Of a stretch of 64,000 bases of DNA, positions 37,824 to 48,812 are shown piece after piece; within the stretch, counting starts at the first letter, position 1, and each line of letters begins with the position of its first letter. The stretch lies in contig NZ_CP053085.1 of assembly GCF_013004105.1 (NCBI RefSeq), positions 2,542,001 through 2,606,000 of the forward strand, in the 5' to 3' direction. The position numbers and the translations under genes are program-made. The notes under the pieces were generated by a model. That model was not told where the DNA came from and ran no database searches. It saw only the letters and a program-made list of their open reading frames with translations. The DNA is from Gemmatimonas groenlandica (GTDB lineage: Bacteria; Gemmatimonadota; Gemmatimonadetes; Gemmatimonadales; Gemmatimonadaceae).

Positions 37824-38279
37824 CTACGCGCGGGGGGTTGCCGACGTGCCCTGCTTGTAGCCGGGCGTGTCCTTGTACTTCTCGGGAGCGTTCTCGTAGC
37901 GCGACGCACACTTGGCCAGCAGCGTAGTAGCCTGGAAGGTGCCGTTGGCATCGAGTCGGCCCTCGACCACGACGTCCACACCATCGGTGAACGTATCCGG
38001 CGCGATGCCGCGGTATTGCACGTCGTACACTTTGGTGCCGTCGGTCATCTTGAACGTGAGCGAACGTCCCGACGGGTCACGCACGATCGTGCCGCTGACG
38101 ACACGGGCGCCGACCTTCACACCCGTATTCACGAAGCGCGGGTTCTCGGAGACTTTGCTCGCGAGCTCGCCCGGCGTGAGATAATAGGTAGCCGTCTCGT
38201 CGATCGAGCTGGCCATCAGATAGCCGGCGGTGCCCAGCACCAGCACGCCGCCGAACAGAAATTTGTTTCGAGCTTTCAC
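37824..38279 (-). CDS. ccmE: Heme chaperone CcmE, cysteine type
   Basis: One N-terminal membrane helix (about 6-22) is followed by the OB-fold (YYLTPGELAS, VSGTIVRDPSGRSLTFKMTDG, VDVVVEGRLDANGTF). In place of the usual heme-binding LAKHDENY the sequence reads LLAKCASRY: Cys124 takes the His position and Tyr128 keeps the +4 Tyr. This CxxxY form is known from CcmE of some sulfate reducers and archaea, where heme is carried on Cys. The GTG start at 38277-38279 has GAGGA 8 nt upstream. The protein passes heme to CcmF, encoded next. Confidence 0.9.
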   Translation of the reverse strand: MKARNKFLFGGVLVLGTAGYLMASSIDETATYYLTPGELASKVSENPRFVNTGVKVGARVVSGTIVRDPSGRSLTFKMTDGTKVYDVQYRGIAPDTFTDGVDVVVEGRLDANGTFQATTLLAKCASRYENAPEKYKDTPGYKQGTSATPRA

Positions 38280-38369
38280 GGGACCCGTCCTCGTCGTCCG
38301 GATGGTGTTCGTAGAAGATAGCTGCGGGACGGTCGTGCGGCAGCTACGGCGCAAACGATCTCGAGAAGC

Positions 38370-39851
38370 TCAGAGTGCCCGATCGGTGTCACGGGCCCAA
38401 CTCAGGGCACCACGGACCGCCCGTCTCCAGCCGGCATATCCCGCCGTCGCTGTCGCGTCGCCGGTAGGGATGAACCGTGTGAAATGACGCCCGGCCAGAA
38501 ACTCATCCCCGTTGGCCCAGAGCCCCACGGCCAAACCAGCCAAACCGGCCGCGCCCATCGCCGTGGTCTCCACGATGTCGGGACGCTCGACCGGCACCCC
38601 AAGCACGTCGGCCTGGAACTGCATGAGCCAGTCGTTGGCGGTGGCGCCGCCGTCAACGCGCAACCGGTCGAACGGGACCCCACCCTGTGTACGCATGTCC
38701 CCCAAGACATCGTTGGTCGCGTAGGCCATGGCCTCGAGCGCCGCGCGAGCGAAATGCGCGCGCGTGGACCCGCGGGTAAGGCCGACGATCGTGCCGCGGG
38801 CGTTCGGCTCCCAGTCGGGCGCGCCCAAGCCGACCAGAGCCGGCACGAAATACACGCCGTCGTTGCTATCGAGCGAACGCGCCAGCCCTTCCGTCTCGCT
38901 ACTGTCGGCGATTATGCCCAAGCCGTCACGCAGCCACTGGACCGCGGCGCCGGCGATGAAGATCGACGCCTCGAGCGCATACACCGGGTTCCCGCGCTCA
39001 TCACAAGCAATCGTGGTCAGCAAACCCGTCGCACTCTGTGGACGCACGGTGCCCGTGTTGAGCAGCAGGAACGCCCCAGTACCATAGGTGTTCTTGCCGC
39101 TCCCGGTGTGCCAACCGCCCTGCCCGAAGAGCGCCGCCTGCTGGTCGCCGGCGATACCCATGATCGGGATCTCGTGGCCGAGCACGGAGGCCACGGCCGT
39201 GCCGATCAAACCGCTCGAGGGCACGATGCGCGGCAGCAGGTCGGCCGGTACACCGAACAGGGCGCACAGCTCGGGCGACCACGCATGTGTACCGAGATCG
39301 TACAGCATCGTTCTCGACGCATTCGTATGGTCAGTCACATGCGACTCGCCGCCGGTGAGATGCCATACCAGCCAACTGTCGATCGTGCCGGCCGCCAACT
39401 CACCGCGTTTCGCCCGCTCGCGCATGCCCGGCTGCTGCAGCAGCCACTCGAGCTTCGTCGCGCTGAAGTACGGGTCCGTCACCAGTCCCGTCTTCTCCGC
39501 GATCATCGCCGCCTGCGGCGCCAGCTCGAGACAGCGATCGGCGGTGCGGCGGTCCTGCCACACGATGGCGTGATGCACCGCCCGTCCTGTGGCGCGCTCC
39601 CACACCACAATCGTTTCGCGCTGATTGGTGATCCCGATGACGATCGGGTCCACGCCGGCGTCGGCGATCGCTTCACGAGCGGCAGCTACGGTGCGATCGA
39701 GAATTTCGTGGGCGTCGTGTTCCACCCACCCCGGCTGAGGGTAGTACTGCGTAATCTCGCGATACGCGCGTCCGAGGATCCGTCCGTTCTGACCTATCAC
39801 GAGGCAGGTCGTGCCCGTCGTGCCCTGGTCGATGGCTAGTACGCACGTCAT
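38370..39851 (-). CDS. glpK: Glycerol kinase
   Basis: FGGY-family kinase, 493 residues (normal). The N-terminal ATPase-core loop is AIDQGTTGTTCLV. Glycerol-binding residues lie in ITNQRETIVVW, and the adenosine-binding region contains GGATANDWLMQFQADVLG. It phosphorylates glycerol to glycerol-3-phosphate in the cytoplasm. No glpF or glpD is adjacent. It is 7 nt downstream of mtnA on the same strand. Confidence 0.96.
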   Translation of the reverse strand: MTCVLAIDQGTTGTTCLVIGQNGRILGRAYREITQYYPQPGWVEHDAHEILDRTVAAAREAIADAGVDPIVIGITNQRETIVVWERATGRAVHHAIVWQDRRTADRCLELAPQAAMIAEKTGLVTDPYFSATKLEWLLQQPGMRERAKRGELAAGTIDSWLVWHLTGGESHVTDHTNASRTMLYDLGTHAWSPELCALFGVPADLLPRIVPSSGLIGTAVASVLGHEIPIMGIAGDQQAALFGQGGWHTGSGKNTYGTGAFLLLNTGTVRPQSATGLLTTIACDERGNPVYALEASIFIAGAAVQWLRDGLGIIADSSETEGLARSLDSNDGVYFVPALVGLGAPDWEPNARGTIVGLTRGSTRAHFARAALEAMAYATNDVLGDMRTQGGVPFDRLRVDGGATANDWLMQFQADVLGVPVERPDIVETTAMGAAGLAGLAVGLWANGDEFLAGRHFTRFIPTGDATATAGYAGWRRAVRGALSWARDTDRAL

Positions 39852-39858
39852 AGGCAGC

Positions 39859-40869
39859 TCATACGCCGGTGGCTCCGGAAAAGGGCGGCTTCACGAAGCC
39901 GCGATCGGTGAGGTAACCGCTGATGAGTTCGCGCGGCGTCACGTCGAATGCCGGGTTCCATACCCGAGCACCCAGCGGAAGGTCGCCGAGTTCGTCGGCG
40001 TGGCGATGCTCGATCTCGATGTCGGCGCCGGTGGGCGTGGCCGCATCGATCGTACTCCACGGCGCCGCCACATAGAAGGGAATGCCGTGTTCGCGGGCGG
40101 CGAGCGCCACGCCGTAGGTGCCCACCTTGTTGGCGACATCGCCGTTGGCCGTAATCCGGTCGGCGCCCACGATAACGAGATCCACCGCCCCACTACGCAG
40201 CAGTGACGCCGCCGCGCCATCGGGCAGCACGGTGACGGGAATGCCGGCGCGCTGCAGTTCCCACGCCGTAAGTCGGGCCCCCTGACGCAGGGGGCGCGTT
40301 TCGTCGGCGTACACGTGCACCCGACGGCCTTGCCCGTGAGCGAGATGCACGGGAGCGAGCGCGGTGCCGATGCCGGCCGTGGCCAGCGAACCCGCATTGC
40401 AGTGGGTGAGCACCCGCGCACCGTCGGGAATGAGCTCGAGACCGAACTGGCCGATGGCCTCGCACATGGCCACATCCTCGGTGCGGATCGCCTCCGCGTC
40501 GGCCCGCAGCGCGGCAAGCAACGCGCCATCGTCCACGCCCGCCGCCACCACGAGCAGGCGATTCACGGCCCACGACAGATTCACCGCCGTGGGGCGTGCC
40601 GCGATGAGCCGCTCGGCGTAGTTCGCCAACTCCGCCCGCGCGCGATCGCCGTGCCCCTCACTTTCGTGATGGAGCGCCACCGCCAGCCCGATGGCGGCCG
40701 CGACGCCGATGGCCGGCGCGCCGCGAACGGCCAGGGTGCGAATGGCGTCGATCACCTCATCGAGCGTGACGAGGTCCCGCATCACCTCGGCGCCGGGGAG
40801 GTGACGTTGATCAAGAATGCGGAGCGCGCGATGGTCGGGCGACCATCCGACGGCGAGGAGGGGAAGCAC
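39859..40869 (-). CDS. mtnA: Methylthioribose-1-phosphate isomerase
   Basis: The eIF2B-related MtnA pattern is present: ALRILDQRHLPG, AIRTLAVRGAPAIGVAAAIG, LTHCNAGSLATAG and VDLVIVGADRITANGDVANKVGTY. It converts 5-methylthioribose-1-phosphate to the ribulose form in methionine salvage. I chose the GTG at 40867-40869 because the family normally begins close to the ALRILDQ stretch; a longer frame to 40932 would add 21 untypical residues. No other salvage genes are nearby. Confidence in function is high, in start moderate. Confidence 0.92.
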   Translation of the reverse strand: MLPLLAVGWSPDHRALRILDQRHLPGAEVMRDLVTLDEVIDAIRTLAVRGAPAIGVAAAIGLAVALHHESEGHGDRARAELANYAERLIAARPTAVNLSWAVNRLLVVAAGVDDGALLAALRADAEAIRTEDVAMCEAIGQFGLELIPDGARVLTHCNAGSLATAGIGTALAPVHLAHGQGRRVHVYADETRPLRQGARLTAWELQRAGIPVTVLPDGAAASLLRSGAVDLVIVGADRITANGDVANKVGTYGVALAAREHGIPFYVAAPWSTIDAATPTGADIEIEHRHADELGDLPLGARVWNPAFDVTPRELISGYLTDRGFVKPPFSGATGV

Positions 40870-40960
40870 GGGCCAAACGTAGCAGGCCGGAGCGTCGATG
40901 CCAGCGTCCCGTGTAGATTTCACGCTCCGCACTTTTCACCCCGCTTTGCACCCGTCCGCC

Positions 40961-41740
40961 ATGTCCTATCAGTTCCTGAGCTTCGACGTCTCCGACCGCA
41001 TCGCCACGATCACGGTCAACCGTCCGGACAAGCTGAACGCGCTCAACGATGCCACCATCGCCGAGCTCGGGGTGGCCATCGATGAAGCCAACGCGCGCGA
41101 CGACGTGGGCGCGGTGCTGCTCACGGGAGCGGGCCGTGCGTTCGTGGCGGGCGCGGATATCTCGGAGCTCGAAAGCCAGTCGCCGCTGGAGGCGCAGCGC
41201 CGAGCCCGGGCTGGTCAGGTGATCTTCCGGCGCTTCGAGACGAGCCCCAAGCCCACCATCGCGGCCATCAATGGATTCGCCCTCGGCGGCGGCTGTGAGC
41301 TGGCGATGGCCTGTCACATGCGCATCGCGAGCGAGAAGGCGAAGCTCGGCCAGCCCGAAGCCAAGCTCGGCATCGTGCCGGGGTACGGTGGCACGCAACG
41401 CCTGCCCCGCTTGATCGGACGTGGCGCCGCGCTGCGCCTGCTGCTTACGGGCGACATGATCGACGCGGCCGAAGCGCATCGACTTGGCCTGGTGGATCAG
41501 GTCACGACGCCCGACGAGCTGATCACCACCGTGCGCGCCGTACTCACGAGCATGCTGGCCAACGCGCCGCTCGCGATCGCCGGCTGCATCGAGGCGGTGA
41601 ACCGCGGACAGGATGTCCCGCTTGAAGAGGGGTGCACGATCGAGTCCGACTTCTTCGGCTTGCTCTCCAGCACGGCCGACATGAAGGAAGGGATGCGCGC
41701 GTTCCTCGAGAAGCGCCCTCCCCACTTCACCGGGCGCTGA
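40961..41740 (+). CDS. Enoyl-CoA hydratase/crotonase family protein
   Basis: A 259-residue crotonase. The oxyanion-hole segments are AGRAFVAGADISEL and GFALGGGCELAMACH. The two catalytic glutamates of hydratases are in place in GCELAM and GQPEAKLGIVPGYGGTQRLPRL. It probably hydrates short-chain enoyl-CoA in fatty acid or butanoate metabolism. It stands divergent to mtnA and 13 nt upstream of recF, an unusual company for recF. Confidence 0.92.
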   Translation: MSYQFLSFDVSDRIATITVNRPDKLNALNDATIAELGVAIDEANARDDVGAVLLTGAGRAFVAGADISELESQSPLEAQRRARAGQVIFRRFETSPKPTIAAINGFALGGGCELAMACHMRIASEKAKLGQPEAKLGIVPGYGGTQRLPRLIGRGAALRLLLTGDMIDAAEAHRLGLVDQVTTPDELITTVRAVLTSMLANAPLAIAGCIEAVNRGQDVPLEEGCTIESDFFGLLSSTADMKEGMRAFLEKRPPHFTGR

Positions 41741-41753
41741 TCGCACCGACGAC

Positions 41754-42898
41754 GTGCTCGCCCGCCTGGTCGCCAAGGACTACCGCAATTTCACGCAGCT
41801 CGACCTCGAGGTCCCCTCGACCGGGCTCGTGATCATTGGCGAGAACGGTCACGGCAAAACGAACCTGCTTGAAGCCGTCGCGTATCTCGCGTTGCTGCGA
41901 TCGTTTCGCGGCGCGCGAGACGCTGACGTCGTGCGCTTTGGTGCACCAGCGTTTCACGTGCGCGCCGAGCTGACGCACCCATCGGCGTTCAACACCGTGA
42001 CCGTCGGCTTCGAACGCAACACGCGACGCAAACGGGCGACGCTCGACGGCGTGGAGCAGCCGCGTCTCACCAGCGCGCTCGGCGCGGTGCCGTCGGTAGA
42101 ATTCTCGCCGGCCGATGTGGCGCTGGTGGCCGGTGGCCCCAGTGAGCGTCGTCACTATCTCGACGTCATGCTCGCGCTGTCATCGCGGGCGTATCTTCAG
42201 GCGCTGCAGTTGTATCGCGGCGCGCTGCTGCGTCGCAACGCGGCGCTTCGTACGGCGCAGCGCGACGGGGCGCGTAGCGCCGAGCACGAAGCGCGGGTAA
42301 GCGTGTGGGAGCCGGCGATGGCCGAACACGGCGGCTTCGTGGCGGCCACGCGGCATGCGTTCGTGCGCGACCACACCGAGCGGTTCACGCAGCTCTCGGC
42401 CGCCATCGGCGAGCGACAAGCGGTGGTCATGAAGTACGCGGCCACCGGCGGTGAGACGTCGGACGAGCAGCTCACGAGCGCAGACGCGCAGGCCGACGCG
42501 TATCGTCGGGCCTATGCGCAGCAGCGCACGCAGGAGCTGCGTCGTGGCGTCACGTTGGTTGGACCGCATCGCGACGATCTTCAGTTGCTGTTGGGCGGTC
42601 GTGATCTGCGCACGTTCGGATCGGCTGGACAACAGCGTAGCGCGGCGATCGCGCTTCGACTGCTTGAGCTGGCCACGCTGCGCGATGCCGTTGGTTATCC
42701 GCCCCTGTTGCTGCTGGATGATCCCTTCGCCGAGCTTGACCTCGGACGGGCGGGCCGCGTGTTGGCGTTGCTCGAAGATTCGGGCGCCTCGCAGGTATTG
42801 TTGGCGGTGCCGCGCGTGGACGACATTCCGGCGGCGTTCACGCGCCTCGAGCAGCGCTCAATGTGTGACGGCTTGCTGCAGCCGCTGGCGAGTCCTTC

Positions 42899-42902
<4 letters not shown>
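41754..42902 (+). CDS. recF: DNA replication and repair protein RecF
   Basis: SMC-like ATPase with Walker A GENGHGKTNLLEA, then FRGARDADVVRFG, AGGPSERRHYLDVML and the C-terminal signature and Walker B in SAGQQRSAAIALRLLE and LLLLDDPFAELD. RecF loads RecA at gaps with RecO and RecR. It starts with GTG at 41754. The stop overlaps the DUF721 gene start (ATGA). 382 residues is normal. Confidence 0.95.
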
Positions 42903-45329
<2,427 letters not shown>

Positions 45330-45412
45330 CAACTCGTGACTCGAAACGTTCACTCAAAACCCGGCACTCACGTGAGTGTCGGGTTTTGAGTTTAAGTCCC
45401 GAGTCGTGAGTG
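45330..45412. repeat. 80-bp palindromic repeat, copy 1 (gyrB terminator side)
   Basis: The 40-bp core 45352-45391 folds into a near-perfect hairpin: ACTCAAAACCCG, one mismatch, CACTCA, then the mirror. An outer stem pairs GACTCG on the left with CGAGTC on the right. The core is identical to the core of copy 2 at 47027-47066. It begins directly after the gyrB stop and probably ends gyrB transcription as well. Confidence 0.85.
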
Positions 45413-45425
45413 CAAACTCAGCACC

Positions 45426-45446
45426 CCGAACTTTTACTCAAAACCC
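45426..45446. repeat. Partial copy (left half) of the palindromic repeat
   Basis: These 21 bp are identical to 47017-47037, the left arm of copy 2, and continue with CTCACG after a short divergence. The right half is missing. It lies 14 bp beyond copy 1. Confidence 0.75.
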
Positions 45447-45463
45447 AAAACTCACGTTTGCTT

Positions 45464-46909
45464 TTACCGCCCAAACGGATTCGAGAACCGTACATCCGTC
45501 AGGAACGTGTTGTCCGTGAGCGTCCCGAGGAACGCCACAAGCGACGCACGCTCGGCCGCCGACAGATTGAGCCGCAATGGCGGCCCATTGCCTCCGCCGC
45601 CGCCACGCAAGCGGTTGTCGAGCCCCGGATTGTTCTGCACGCCCGAGTCGTAGAACGCGATCACCTGCTCCAGTGTCTGGAAGCGACCATCGTGCATGTA
45701 TGGCGGGCGCACGGCGATGTTGCGCAACGATGGTGCTTTGAAGCGGCCGTTGCCCGCGCCGGCATCGGTGATCGTGGCGTCGAGGCCGGTGTTGTGCACA
45801 CCGTCGCTGATGTGCGCATTGGTGCCATGACAGCGCGCGCATCCGGCGCGGCCGTTGAACAGATCCTGGCCGGCCAGCTCCTGCGCGGTGAACGTGGCGG
45901 CGAAGTTGGGCACACCGTTCACGCCAAACGCGCGATCGAACTTCGAGTTCACCGACACCAGCGATCGCACGAACTGCGAGAGGGCGAGACTCACACGATC
46001 ACTCGTGATCTCGCTCGTGCCGAAGGCGGCGCTGAAGAGCGCCGGGTAGTACGTGGTCGCCGACAGCTTGGCGATCACGTTCGGCAACGTCATCCCCATC
46101 TCGGTGGCGTCCTGAATCGGCTGCAGCACCTGCGCTTCCAAGCTTGCCGCACGTTCATCCCAGAAGAATCTCGCGCTCGCATAGAAGCGTGAGTTGGCCA
46201 GCCCCATGCTGTGGCGCCCGGTGAATCCGCCGGCGAAGCCGTGGCTGAGTCGCGACGTGTCGGAAAAGGCGAACTGCTGCTGGTGGCACGAGCTGCACGA
46301 CACGCGGTCGTTGGCCGAGAGCCGGCGATCATAGAACAACACGCGGCCGAGCGTGGCACCGGCGTTGGTCGTGATGTTCGATGCCGGGGTGTTGTCGGCA
46401 CCGATCGGACTGCCGGCGTTCGGTGCAGCCTGCGAGAAATGGCGCGGCAGCGGGTTGCTGGCGTCGGAATACAGGTGAGTCGTGGCCGGCAACGTCGGTG
46501 CGGTGAGATCACCGGCAAACACCACGATCGCGAAGCTGTGCGACGCGCTGCTGCCGCTGTTATCCCGCGCCGTGATCGTCACGGTGTACACACCGGGATT
46601 ACTGGCCGTGCCCGAGATGGTGCCATTGGCCGCCGTCATGCCAGTGACCGCCGGCGTGAACGATACGGTGTACGTGAGCCCCGACTTTCGCGGATCGCTG
46701 AACGCCGTGCCGGCCTTGGTCGCGTCGTACGCGAACGGCACGCCAACCATCGCCGCCTGCGTGCTATTCGGCGACACGACGCTCACCGCGTCCGTACTCG
46801 GTGTGACCGTAGGGGTATCGATTGCAGCAGGGCTCGTCGTCGCATCGCCGGCGCACGCGCCGATCGCGAGCGAAGCCGTGAGAAGAGCGATCAGTCTGAC
46901 GTGGCGCAT
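45464..46909 (-). CDS. Di-heme cytochrome c peroxidase (MauG family) lipoprotein
   Basis: The signal peptide ends in lipobox AIGAC (Cys19). A putative-Ig/cadherin-like domain follows (about 45-132, with GTISGTASNPGVYTVTITARD). The catalytic part (about 150-481) has two heme sites, CSSCH at 205-209 and CARCH at 357-361, and the family motifs GRVLFYDRRLS, GGFTGRHSMGLAN and APSLRNIAVRPPYMHDGRFQTLEQV. It reduces hydrogen peroxide, or acts as a MauG-like oxidase, in the periplasm or on the outer membrane. It needs the cytochrome c maturation system encoded at 34502-38279. It is flanked on both sides by the palindromic repeat. Confidence 0.92.
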   Translation of the reverse strand: MRHVRLIALLTASLAIGACAGDATTSPAAIDTPTVTPSTDAVSVVSPNSTQAAMVGVPFAYDATKAGTAFSDPRKSGLTYTVSFTPAVTGMTAANGTISGTASNPGVYTVTITARDNSGSSASHSFAIVVFAGDLTAPTLPATTHLYSDASNPLPRHFSQAAPNAGSPIGADNTPASNITTNAGATLGRVLFYDRRLSANDRVSCSSCHQQQFAFSDTSRLSHGFAGGFTGRHSMGLANSRFYASARFFWDERAASLEAQVLQPIQDATEMGMTLPNVIAKLSATTYYPALFSAAFGTSEITSDRVSLALSQFVRSLVSVNSKFDRAFGVNGVPNFAATFTAQELAGQDLFNGRAGCARCHGTNAHISDGVHNTGLDATITDAGAGNGRFKAPSLRNIAVRPPYMHDGRFQTLEQVIAFYDSGVQNNPGLDNRLRGGGGGNGPPLRLNLSAAERASLVAFLGTLTDNTFLTDVRFSNPFGR

Positions 46910-47006
46910 GGCGGGATTCTCGGGCGTGGAGATCGTGCACTGGCATTCTCATGTTGTGATCCTGAACACCGACAATGCGGCTGAACCCTACGCCCGAGCG
47001 GTTTGA

Positions 47007-47086
47007 ACCCAGAACTCCGAACTTTTACTCAAAACCCGGCACTCACGTGAGTGTCGGGTTTTGAGTTGAGGTCCGGAGTTATGGGT
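47007..47086. repeat. 80-bp palindromic repeat, copy 2
   Basis: Core 47027-47066 is identical over 40 bp to copy 1. The outer arms ACCCAGAACTCCGAAC and the mirror GTCCGGAGTTATGGGT pair over most positions. The arms differ in sequence from those of copy 1 but remain self-complementary. It lies between the 5' end of the peroxidase gene and the terminator at 47095-47128. Confidence 0.85.
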
Positions 47087-47094
47087 ACAAATAC

Positions 47095-47128
47095 AAAAAG
47101 GGTGCGGGATCGCATTGATCCCGCACCC
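47095..47128 (-). terminator. Terminator of the small membrane protein gene
   Basis: GGGTGCGGGATC / GATCCCGCACCC, a perfect 12-bp stem with a 5-nt loop, is followed on the minus strand by TTTTT. It lies 26 nt beyond the stop of the gene at 47154. Confidence 0.9.
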
Positions 47129-47153
47129 CTTCCACTTATGACCAGCGCCCGTA

Positions 47154-47399
47154 TTACGGCGTGAGGTACACGCCCTTCGCTTCACGCGAGAGCTGCTTCG
47201 AGAAGTTCAGCGCGACGATGATCAGCGCCGTGAAGATGAACGTGAACGCGATATAGCAGATCGTCGTAACGGTTGGCTCCATACCGCCCGTCGGGCTCGG
47301 AGTCGCGATGTACATCAGCAGCCCATATAACCCGAGCAGTGGCAGCACGGCGGCGGCGGCCACGAGACTGAGCAGACTGTTCGTCTTCGGAGCGATCAT
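47154..47399 (-). CDS. Small two-helix membrane protein, function unknown
   Basis: An 81-residue protein with two hydrophobic segments (about 8-33 and 45-66) and a basic C-terminus (FSKQLSREAKG). No family recognised. The gene has a strong terminator of its own, which supports that it is real. It stands 75 bp downstream of the thymidine phosphorylase gene on the same strand. Confidence 0.65.
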   Translation of the reverse strand: MIAPKTNSLLSLVAAAAVLPLLGLYGLLMYIATPSPTGGMEPTVTTICYIAFTFIFTALIIVALNFSKQLSREAKGVYLTP

Positions 47400-47474
47400 G
47401 GTATGGCGACGGGGACGCGAGGCGTCAGTGATCGAAAGGCAGCCGATTTACGGCCGAGCTGGAAGGTATTCGGT

Positions 47475-48803
47475 CTAGTCGTACAGTTCCACCCCCGCCT
47501 CAGTGACCCGGTGCGAGATCAGCGGCAAGGGGGGCTCGGCCTCTTCGCCGATGATGATCGAGCGGCGCAGGGCCGCCACACCGGTATCCACTCCGGCTCG
47601 ATCCTTCGCGAATATCGTCGCCAGGGGCTCTCCCGCCCGCACGATGTCACCCGGCCGGGCGGTGATCACGAAGCCCACGCTGTGGTCCACGCCGTCTTCG
47701 ACCTTCGTTCGCTGTCCACCTAGCTCGGTGATGCCGCGGCCGATCGCCCTGGGCTCCACCTGCGCGATCACGCCGTCGCGGGGCGCCAAATACAGCTCGC
47801 ACTCGGCGGCCTGCGGCAAGATCGATGGATCGTCGACGACTTTTGGGTCGCCGCCCTGGGCCGCGATGATCTCCTGGAACTTGGCCGCCGCCCGCCCGCT
47901 TGAAATGGCGACCTCCATGCGGCGTAGAGCGTCATCGCGGTCCGTGGCCACCCCGGCCAGTACCAGCATCTCCGCACCGAGCGCGTAGGTGACCTTCATG
48001 AGATCAGGCGGGCCCTCACCGCGGAGCGCCATGATCGACTCCTCGACTTCGAGGGCGTTGCCGCAGGCCCGACCAAGAGGCCGGTCCATCGCGGTAATCA
48101 GCGCCACGACGGGGCAGCCATGGTCGGCCCCGAGCGCGATCATGGTGCGGGCCAAGGCGAGTCCGCGATCGAGTTCCGGCAGAAACGCCCCCGAGCCGCG
48201 TTTCACATCGAGCACAAGCCCCGTGAGGCCCTCGGCGAGCTTTTTCGACATGATGCTCGCGGAGATCAGCGGAATGCTCTCCACGGTCGCGGTGGCGTCG
48301 CGCAACGCATACAGACGGCGGTCGGCCGGTGCGATCTCGCGCGTCTGGCCGATCAGCGCACAACCGATCCGTTCCAGCTGCTCCGTGGCACGGGCCAACG
48401 AGAGATCGGTACGAAAACCGGGGATCGATTCGAGCTTGTCGAGGGTACCGCCCGTATGCCCCAGTCCGCGACCCGACATCATGGGCACCGCGACGCCGAG
48501 GCACGCGACCAGCGGTGCCAGAACGAGCGACACCTTGTCTCCTACGCCACCGGTGGAATGTTTGTCGACCCGTGCCATCGTCAGATGGTCGAGATCGAGC
48601 ATCGCGCCGCTGTGCAGCATGGCATCGGTGAGCGCGCCGATCTCGTCGCGATCAAGCCCGTTGAAGTAGATGGCCATCGCCAGGGCAGCCATCTGGTAGT
48701 CCGGAACCTCGTCTGTCGCGTACTGCGACATGAGCGTGCGCCACTCAGCGGGAGTAATTCGACCGCCGTCGCGCTTTCGCTCGATCAGCGCGCGTGCCAA
48801 CAT
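47475..48803 (-). CDS. deoA: Thymidine/pyrimidine-nucleoside phosphorylase
   Basis: The family signature SGRGLGHTGGTLDKLES is exact. The phosphate-binding stretch DKHSTGGVGDKVSLVLAP is present, as are KRGSGAFLP and the C-terminal barrel-sandwich (GFVITARPGDIVRAGEPLATIFAK). It cleaves thymidine, deoxyuridine or uridine with phosphate. Substrate range (deoA versus pdp) cannot be settled from sequence. 442 residues is normal. Its start lies only 9 nt from that of the divergent TPR gene. Confidence 0.93.
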   Translation of the reverse strand: MLARALIERKRDGGRITPAEWRTLMSQYATDEVPDYQMAALAMAIYFNGLDRDEIGALTDAMLHSGAMLDLDHLTMARVDKHSTGGVGDKVSLVLAPLVACLGVAVPMMSGRGLGHTGGTLDKLESIPGFRTDLSLARATEQLERIGCALIGQTREIAPADRRLYALRDATATVESIPLISASIMSKKLAEGLTGLVLDVKRGSGAFLPELDRGLALARTMIALGADHGCPVVALITAMDRPLGRACGNALEVEESIMALRGEGPPDLMKVTYALGAEMLVLAGVATDRDDALRRMEVAISSGRAAAKFQEIIAAQGGDPKVVDDPSILPQAAECELYLAPRDGVIAQVEPRAIGRGITELGGQRTKVEDGVDHSVGFVITARPGDIVRAGEPLATIFAKDRAGVDTGVAALRRSIIIGEEAEPPLPLISHRVTEAGVELYD

Positions 48804-48812
48804 AGAGTGCTC

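Noticed and set aside
38484-39839. 451-codon plus-strand open frame opposite glpK
   Set aside because: Antisense to glpK with full family motifs; no independent motif.
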